Shown here in pieces: positions 58,391-64,000 of a DNA stretch of 64,000 bases. Each line of letters starts with the position of its first letter. Within the stretch, counting starts at the first letter, position 1. The translations under genes and the position numbers were made by a program. Under the pieces are notes generated by a model. It was not told where the DNA came from, ran no database searches, and was given only the letters and a program-made list of their open reading frames with translations. The DNA lies in NCBI GenBank assembly GCA_026874595.1, contig CM049314.1, forward strand, positions 51,195,812-51,259,811. Reading direction: 5' to 3'. This DNA comes from Sipunculus nudus (taxonomy: Eukaryota; Annelida; Sipuncula; Golfingiida; Sipunculidae).

Positions 58391-59802
58391 TAGTGAACCT
58401 GTGAGCTTATGCGATGGTGCAGCGTCGACTGTCCGCCATCCACCGTCGTCCATACGTTAACCCATGCTATCTCAGAAACTGTCAGAGCTAGCAGCTCCAA
58501 ATTACTTGTAAGAATCAGTTACATGTCAAACTTCATCGGATTGAGCATATTTTTTGGGAATCGGCATTAACTTCCATTTTATAGGGAAAAACCTAAAAAA
58601 CTTTAAAAATCTTTTCTCCGAAACTGTCCAGCCAAATTGTCCAATATTTCACAGAAATGATCCCTTGAACAATTTTTCTCAAGTTTGTTGGAATGGTTTC
58701 AGTTCGGAGATTTTTGGCCGAGTTACAGTAGGTTGAACTTAGTCATATATCCAAAAAAAGCACACTCAAATTAAAATCTCAGAAACAGCTGGAGCTATCA
58801 TCACCAAATTTTATGCCAATGTTTGTTACATATGTCACATCTGAAATTGAGGTATTGGTGGTGCCACCTACATTGATCTGTTTTTTACAAGCGAAAATGT
58901 AATTTTAGACTCTTCTAGCTAATACACTGTTTTATGATGAAACAATTAAGCTGATTGGTTTAAACTTTACAAGAATTTATCTATGGTAGGGTTCTGCTGG
59001 TTTTATAAGAATAGATTGGGTAAATGCAACTTTAAAAAGGCAATGTAGCCAAATGAAAAAGGCTTTCTGTGTTTGAAAACAGATTTGACAACATGCTGAG
59101 TTTCAGCAGCCAAGTCAAGGGGTCACTCAGTACAACCAGGTTGGGTCCAGACATTACAATGGCAACTGACCTGGCTCTGTCTGGTTTCTAGACAATGTGT
59201 CTAGACGTCTAGACACAGCGTCTAGATGTCTAGACTCATCGTCTAGATGCAGAATGCCCAGATTAGAACTATTGGAAGTATATCTTTCAACTGTTTGGAA
59301 AAACTTGGTTTGCATTTTTAGTGAATATGTGAGCTAATGCAATGGTGTGGTGTCGTCGGTCTTCTGTCATGAGTCATAGCTTTCTCATAAAGGGCAGGAG
59401 CTAGCATCACCAAATTTTTTGCAAAAAAATTGTCATCTAAAAAATTCTAGTGGATTTTGCATATTTCTTGCCTAACTGCATTTCTTAGATTTTATAGGGA
59501 AGAAGCTAAAAAACATTAAAAAAGGTTCTTTACTGAAACCATGCTGCCAAATTGTCCGTTCATCTGTCCCAATAATCCTCCCTGGCTAAAAGAACATATC
59601 CGAAATATCCTGACTGATACATTCTAGTATTAAAATGTCCTAGTACGAAACTTGCAGGTCGGAAACGTCGATTTTGCTGAAATCAAAATGACTAAGGTAG
59701 ATATGCAGGACACAAGAGGATCAATATTAAATTTAAAAAAATAAACCTCCATTCATACTCCCAAACTTTGCACAGGTTCGCATTAGGCCTGTAGGCCTTG
59801 TT
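58391..59802 (+). repeat. family B element with a second B head nested in it
   Basis: The head TAGTGAACCTGTGAGCTTATGCGATGG is at 58391, and the interior matches 11424-12260, including the cluster of GTCTAGAC palindromes at 59185-59255. At 59316 a second head, TTTTTAGTGAATATGTGAGC, interrupts after TTGGTTTGCATTTT. A family C-like terminus (GATACATTCTAG) is at 59610-59622. The family B 3' end CACAGGTTCGCATTAGGCCTGTAGGCCTTGTTT closes it at 59771-59802. Confidence 0.78.
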
Positions 59803-61330
59803 TCTCATCAGGTCTAATACACATATTATTTCACCCAAGGTCTTGTCTGAGTTGGATAACTGGCAACCTTCACCTTGATCTTTAGGGTCAAATCAGCTGA
59901 AATGCAGAATTTTTTTTTTACCCTCATTACTTTTATAGTACTTTCTCAAATTTGATACACCAAGCTCTTTGAGATAATGGGATAACTGGTGACCTTGATG
60001 TTCATGGTCAAATAATAATAATAACATAACTCAAATATTTTTTTTACTAAAAGTTCAGTTGTGCTGCACATAGGACATAAGTAAATATTCATTATAATAA
60101 AATATTATGGAAAAGTATAGGTAAGCATAATTAAATTAGACAATGTAAAAGTATTGAACAAAAATGTATTTAGGTGTAACATGACTTACAATCTAGCAGA
60201 AGTGTTCTCCTAAGATGGCACTTAAATGTGTTGGAGTGTTGAATTTTATTACCTTGTCCCAAGATGATGATTTTACATCAACCCCTTCATAGCCACATGA
60301 TTAGAACAGACTTGGCGCTATAGCTGTTTTCTCTTGTTGGCTCACCTGTGAGGTACAGCCATTGTGCGGTGTCTGTCTGTTGTCTGTCTGTTAACACTAG
60401 CAGCTTTTCTCAACAATGTCTTTGCATATACTCCTGGAAATTTTGTATATAAGTGTAAATGAACTATAAAGGCCACAAACCAAAATTGGTTGCTTTACCT
60501 GCATTTTTTATTTTATGTGCGTTTTGTGTGTAATGGGTCCATGAGAAATTGCACTCTTTTGAACATGGTGGCATATTCTGTGGTCATGGTATAACTAATA
60601 AAATAAAGCAAGTGCATCATCCTGGCATATATCCCTGTCATCATTCAAATTGTTTCAATAATTGGCCAACATTTTTCAGACCCGTGTACGACACATTGGT
60701 ATTTTGGCCCTGTGTTTCTTTTTAAATGTTTCATTTACTTTTTATTAAACTCAGACTCAGTGGATCAGCGGATGCTTTTCTTATCAAAGGCTGTGTGAAT
60801 TCTCACTTTATTTTGCACATATATTGATCTGGGTGAAATTGATGAATCTTGAAATCTTTTTATACATAAATATATCAAATATTTTCTCTTAGAATGTGGA
60901 AAAGTAATTATGTTTTTCAAACATACATGTATCATGATAATTATTGGTAAATGCGTGATAAAAATTTAAAGATTTAATAAATGTGATAATTATATAGTTA
61001 TCAATATACGATTAGGCTCATTACCAATAATTGCTTATTGCATAATTAAATGGAACCAGGCCACTATTTTCATTTGTTACATAGTGCACTGTATACCTAG
61101 TTGGCTTGTTTTTACATGCTCATCAAATTTCAATCTGACAGGTAACTATCACTCAGTTACCCTTAAGCCACTTCAAACTTATATTTTTAGCAAAATACCA
61201 ACAGAAATGTCAATTTATAGCATGTATTTTAAAAAATTTCCACACTGTGGGAGGGGGATTCTCAACCTCTCCTACCTTGGGGGCTACGCCTTCTCTTTAT
61301 GCTTCACTCTGACAAAGCATTTATTTACTC

Positions 61331-61640
61331 CCCCCCCCCCCCCCCCCCCCCACCCCTTAGACTTTGCGCAGGCTACGGCCCTTGAAATTGTGCATAGATA
61401 CCTCCATCTCTTACTCAAGACTGGTGGTGCCATTTGCAATTGTTTCCATGTGGCATCGATCTGTCCATTTGCTTTGGGTGAAAATCACTCATATTGCAGT
61501 AGTGGATGGATGTATCAGCCTGATATTTAGCATGTTTATCAGTCTTTGATAGTTTTGTTGTAGAGCAGAAAGGTGGCATCACCTGCAGTGTAGTTTTTGT
61601 AGAATACATTGATGCCACCATATGTTCTTGGAAGAGCTTG
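61331..61640 (+). repeat. C-run and family B interior fragment
   Basis: A run of ~21 C (61331-61351) precedes GGCCCTTGAAATTGTGCATAG, CTTACTCAAGACTGGTGGTGCC and GTAGAATACATTGATGCC, which match 33230-33320 and 33760-33780. No ends are present. Confidence 0.65.
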
Positions 61641-62733
61641 AAATCTGCATGGTGAGCTTGACAAGGTGAAATCAGCCAAATTATAGGTCATCATCTTTAG
61701 GATTTCTTGTGAATGTGATAACATTTTGTCCCCAAATTTGATAGACAGAATGTTTAAACCAAGTTCTTAGAGGAGTTTGAAAACGGGTGACCTTGATCTT
61801 ACTCTTCTCTTGTACATCCTGTATAGATCAGTCATGATTGGATTCAGTATTCACACACACATTATGTGTAACCAATCACTTATGTTCAAGACCACATCTT
61901 AAGTTCATCTCAGTTTAGCTTTCAGATGATAAAATTCCTGTCGTGAATGTTAGGCTAATTGTCATGCTAGTCAGCAATATATTGCAGTTTTTGGAATTTA
62001 ATCTTGCAAAGGTTTGGGGATATTTTGGTATCAATGATGCCACACTTTCCAAGTTAAACATATGGTGGGGACTATTTGTTAAAAGTGATATATTACAACT
62101 GAGTGAATCAGTTGCTCCTTAGGTCAAGAATTTGTAAACTTTTTCAATGATCTGAAGGCAAAGTTTGCTCAACTTGCACTACTAGAAATATGAAGTAATA
62201 TGGATAAGGTGGAATCAATAATGAAAGCAATATTTCTGGCTTAAGGTTATGTTGTTACCATGTCTGATCAAAATGACAGCATCAGATCTTGCAAGTTAGT
62301 GATCAGAACTCAATTTTTTAGGTGTTTAATTTCAACATGCTCTGATTCATCCAGCATTGTTTCTTCATTTGGTTTACTGTTAAATCTGCCTACTTTCTGT
62401 CAAATAGGTACAGCTGAGTATCATCACTGTTAAGATGATATGTTTGTTGGGTGCAGTGAAAGTGGTCCTAAAATAGACCCCTGTGGATCCCCACAGCCAG
62501 GCAGTGAAGCAATAACAATCTGTAAGATGTTAATATATGCTTCAGATTAAGGGAACCTAGCTATATTAGAGTGGATAAGCCCAGTATCTTGGTATACTAC
62601 AGCATCCTTGATCATTAACAGAATACCATTCTGTCATATAATCAGTGATATGTATGTCAGCTTTGAAAAGTAGCGCTGTATAAATTGATATTTAGTTAAC
62701 AATCTGATAATGCTGTGTTCCTTACTCTTCCAG

Positions 62734-62793
62734 CTGCCACAAGCCTCTCCAGCCTCTGTCACTCTCCAACCAGCCCCGGGAGATACTGGAAAG
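62734..62793 (+). CDS. beta-arrestin, internal exon C (60 nt)
   Basis: Exactly 20 codons, read LPQASPASVTLQ then PAPGDTGK, lie between a CTCTTCCAG acceptor and a GTAAGT donor at 62794. The block SVTLQPxPxDTGK is diagnostic of arrestins and directly follows the AYPFxFE segment of exon B in the family, so phase and order both fit. It forms the beta-strands and loop of the N-domain after helix I. The preceding intron is 32,157 nt. The remaining N-domain, the hinge and the C-domain with clathrin/AP2-binding tail must lie downstream of the window. Confidence 0.94.
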
Positions 62794-63367
62794 GTAAGTA
62801 TGTCAGGAAATCACTGAAAAACTGATCTGCTTAATAAAATTACTTTACTGAAGGATTAAGAGCTGGTTCTATGCAGCAATTGACGTGACGGCAGGGACAA
62901 GTTAGCTCCGCCCACCTTGGAAATGGTTGCTAGGTAGGACATTAAACCAAGAAAGCGTGTTGTTTATAACGTTACACGTGAATCAGGCACTTCAGCCGTA
63001 CATCGCACCAGACTTCAAACAGTATTAATTTTACATAGAAAGCACCCTTAGGTTTAAAGTGTACATATGGAGTCCACAGAGATGTTTTAAAAATAAAATT
63101 GAGAAATTTGATGAATTTGCGCCTGTTTCTGATCGATATGGCCGGTGTCGGAGAACTAATCAGCTGACCCATCGCATCAGCCAGGACACCAGAGCGGTTA
63201 GTTAAAATTAACACTTTGTTCAAGTCTAGCAGAAACAATTTGAAAAACAACAAAGTAACAGTTATTAAAATATTTGTTTATCACCTAGGGTGCAGTTTCA
63301 ACAAAATTTTAAAGATGACAACGTAAAAAGTGTTGCTTCCATACAAGTTAAAACGACATATGCTGTA

Positions 63368-63383
63368 GGGGGGGGGGGGGGGG
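63368..63383 (+). repeat. poly-G run
   Basis: A homopolymer of about 16 G; its exact length is uncertain in any assembly. Confidence 0.9.
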
Positions 63384-63819
63384 GTGGAGATTTTATAACC
63401 TTGAAAGTTTGTTTTTTCAAATCAGTTTTCCCAATTGAAATTAATAATAATAATAATCAAACTAGTGTCAATACCCTGCAGTATTCAAACAATAAATTAT
63501 TGAAGAACTAGTAAAATCACAGATGATGTGTTTACATCACAACTTGGTTAATCATATATCGAGTATGTTATATAAAATTTAATATACTGAGAATATTATT
63601 GAATAATACAGATTTGAAACTTAGTTAAAATTATTGTCAAATATTGCATGTATATTGATGTTTGTCCTAGGAAGCACCCTGTTTATACACAGGAAGAAAG
63701 ATGTGTAAACAAGAAGAAATTTAAATGCATATATGATATAGATATTTTTTATGAAAGTCCCAAATCTTTTGTATTGTGTTAAAGATGTGGTGGGACAAGT
63801 GCATATATATATGTCAGAG

Positions 63820-63980
63820 ACGAGATTGAAATCCAGGCGGATTTTAAATTCGCCTAGACGAGATTGCGATTGTGATCTCGCCTAGGTGAGATTGCAATTG
63901 TGATCTTGGCAAGACAGATTTTAAACTCGCCTAGACGAGATCACAATCACAATCTCGCCTAGGCGAGATTAAAATCCATC
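63820..63980. repeat. 28-bp units in head-to-head palindromic arrangement
   Basis: CGCCTAGACGAGATTGCGATTGTGATCT and CGCCTAGGTGAGATTGCAATTGTGATCT are adjacent 28-bp units. After a short spacer the same sequence returns inverted (CGAGATCACAATCACAATCTCGCC). Flanking CGGATTTTAAATTCGCC and AGATTTTAAACTCGCC extend the relation. The block can fold into long stems and probably continues past the window end. Confidence 0.85.
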
Positions 63981-64000
63981 ATGGAGCAGGCCATGATTTT

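Larger units (their letters stand above)
30577..62733 (+). other. arrestin intron between exons B and C (32.2 kb)
   Basis: It is a phase 0 intron that starts GCAAGT and ends CTCTTCCAG, hence an apparent GC-AG intron. It holds families A-E in nested arrangement, a TIR transposon and the DIRS/PAT-like retrotransposon. Parts with no repeat I recognise are 45878-46408, roughly 50000-50830, 58156-58390, 59803-61330 and 61640-62700. Confidence 0.88.
62794..64000 (+). other. arrestin intron downstream of exon C (5' part)
   Basis: It begins with a perfect GTAAGT donor. The sequence to about 63790 is AT-rich with no recognised element except a G-run at 63368-63383. The last ~170 bases are a palindromic 28-bp repeat block listed separately. 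No further arrestin exon was seen before the window ends. Confidence 0.85.

Noticed and set aside
1-64000. tRNA, rRNA or snRNA genes
   Set aside because: No cloverleaf box A/B pairs or conserved rRNA/snRNA blocks were recognised by eye; a covariance-model scan was not possible here.

Overview
The window is a piece of an animal (metazoan) nuclear genome, very probably a marine mollusc and most likely a bivalve. The evidence is one intron-rich conserved host gene, AT-rich sequence crowded with non-autonomous repeats of Helentron/'pearl' architecture (a repeat type known from bivalves), and a DIRS/PAT-type tyrosine-recombinase retrotransposon. The species call is inference; I could not run a database search.

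Host gene: three short exons on the + strand encode consecutive parts of the N-domain of a beta-arrestin. Exon A is 9366-9426 (61 nt), exon B 30335-30576 (242 nt) and exon C 62734-62793 (60 nt). Phases match across both junctions (GAT Asp split 1+2, then phase 0), and the reading contains the arrestin receptor-contacting finger loop. The gene runs past both ends of the window, so almost everything here is intron: a 20.9-kb intron (9427-30334) and a 32.2-kb intron (30577-62733) plus the two flanking introns. Exon B ends at an apparent GC-AG donor. Its acceptor is the last unit of a 33-bp minisatellite in which every unit ends in a similar ..AG sequence.

Intron content: most intronic DNA is built from at least six repeat families, labelled A-F here. 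Each has a 5' head, a short subterminal inverted repeat near each end, a small hairpin just before the 3' end, and the 3' terminus CTTG or CTAG followed by TT. Most heads also fold and carry a GTCC/GTCT-rich tract. Approximate better-preserved copies are: A 19399-22407, 26555-28873, 50840-53465; B 3791-6957, 11424-17402, 30797-33762, 40968-45181, 58391-59802; C 40024-40840 and 46409-47605 (inverted), plus partial copies; D 33802-34975 and 48045-49715; E 38111-39154 and a truncated copy 48690-49333; F 24940-26532. They are nested in each other, and repeated flanks elsewhere in the window act as unoccupied-site references for several insertions. Family C carries a ~278-bp core unit that has expanded to about 17 copies at 12.3-17.2 kb with higher-order (3-unit and 4-unit) structure. 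The palindrome AGGTGGCGCCACCT recurs in several otherwise different families.

Other mobile DNA: a PAT/DIRS-like element occupies about 53718-57903 (damaged gag, RT-RNase H-methyltransferase-like frame with three nonsense codons, an open tyrosine recombinase frame, and two identical 76-bp repeats at the 3' side). A 1.04-kb terminal-inverted-repeat DNA transposon with TA flanks sits at 43451-44496. No rRNA, tRNA, CRISPR or bacterial-type operon was seen. Short open frames of 60-130 codons scattered through the window are products of the repeats or chance and are not annotated as genes.
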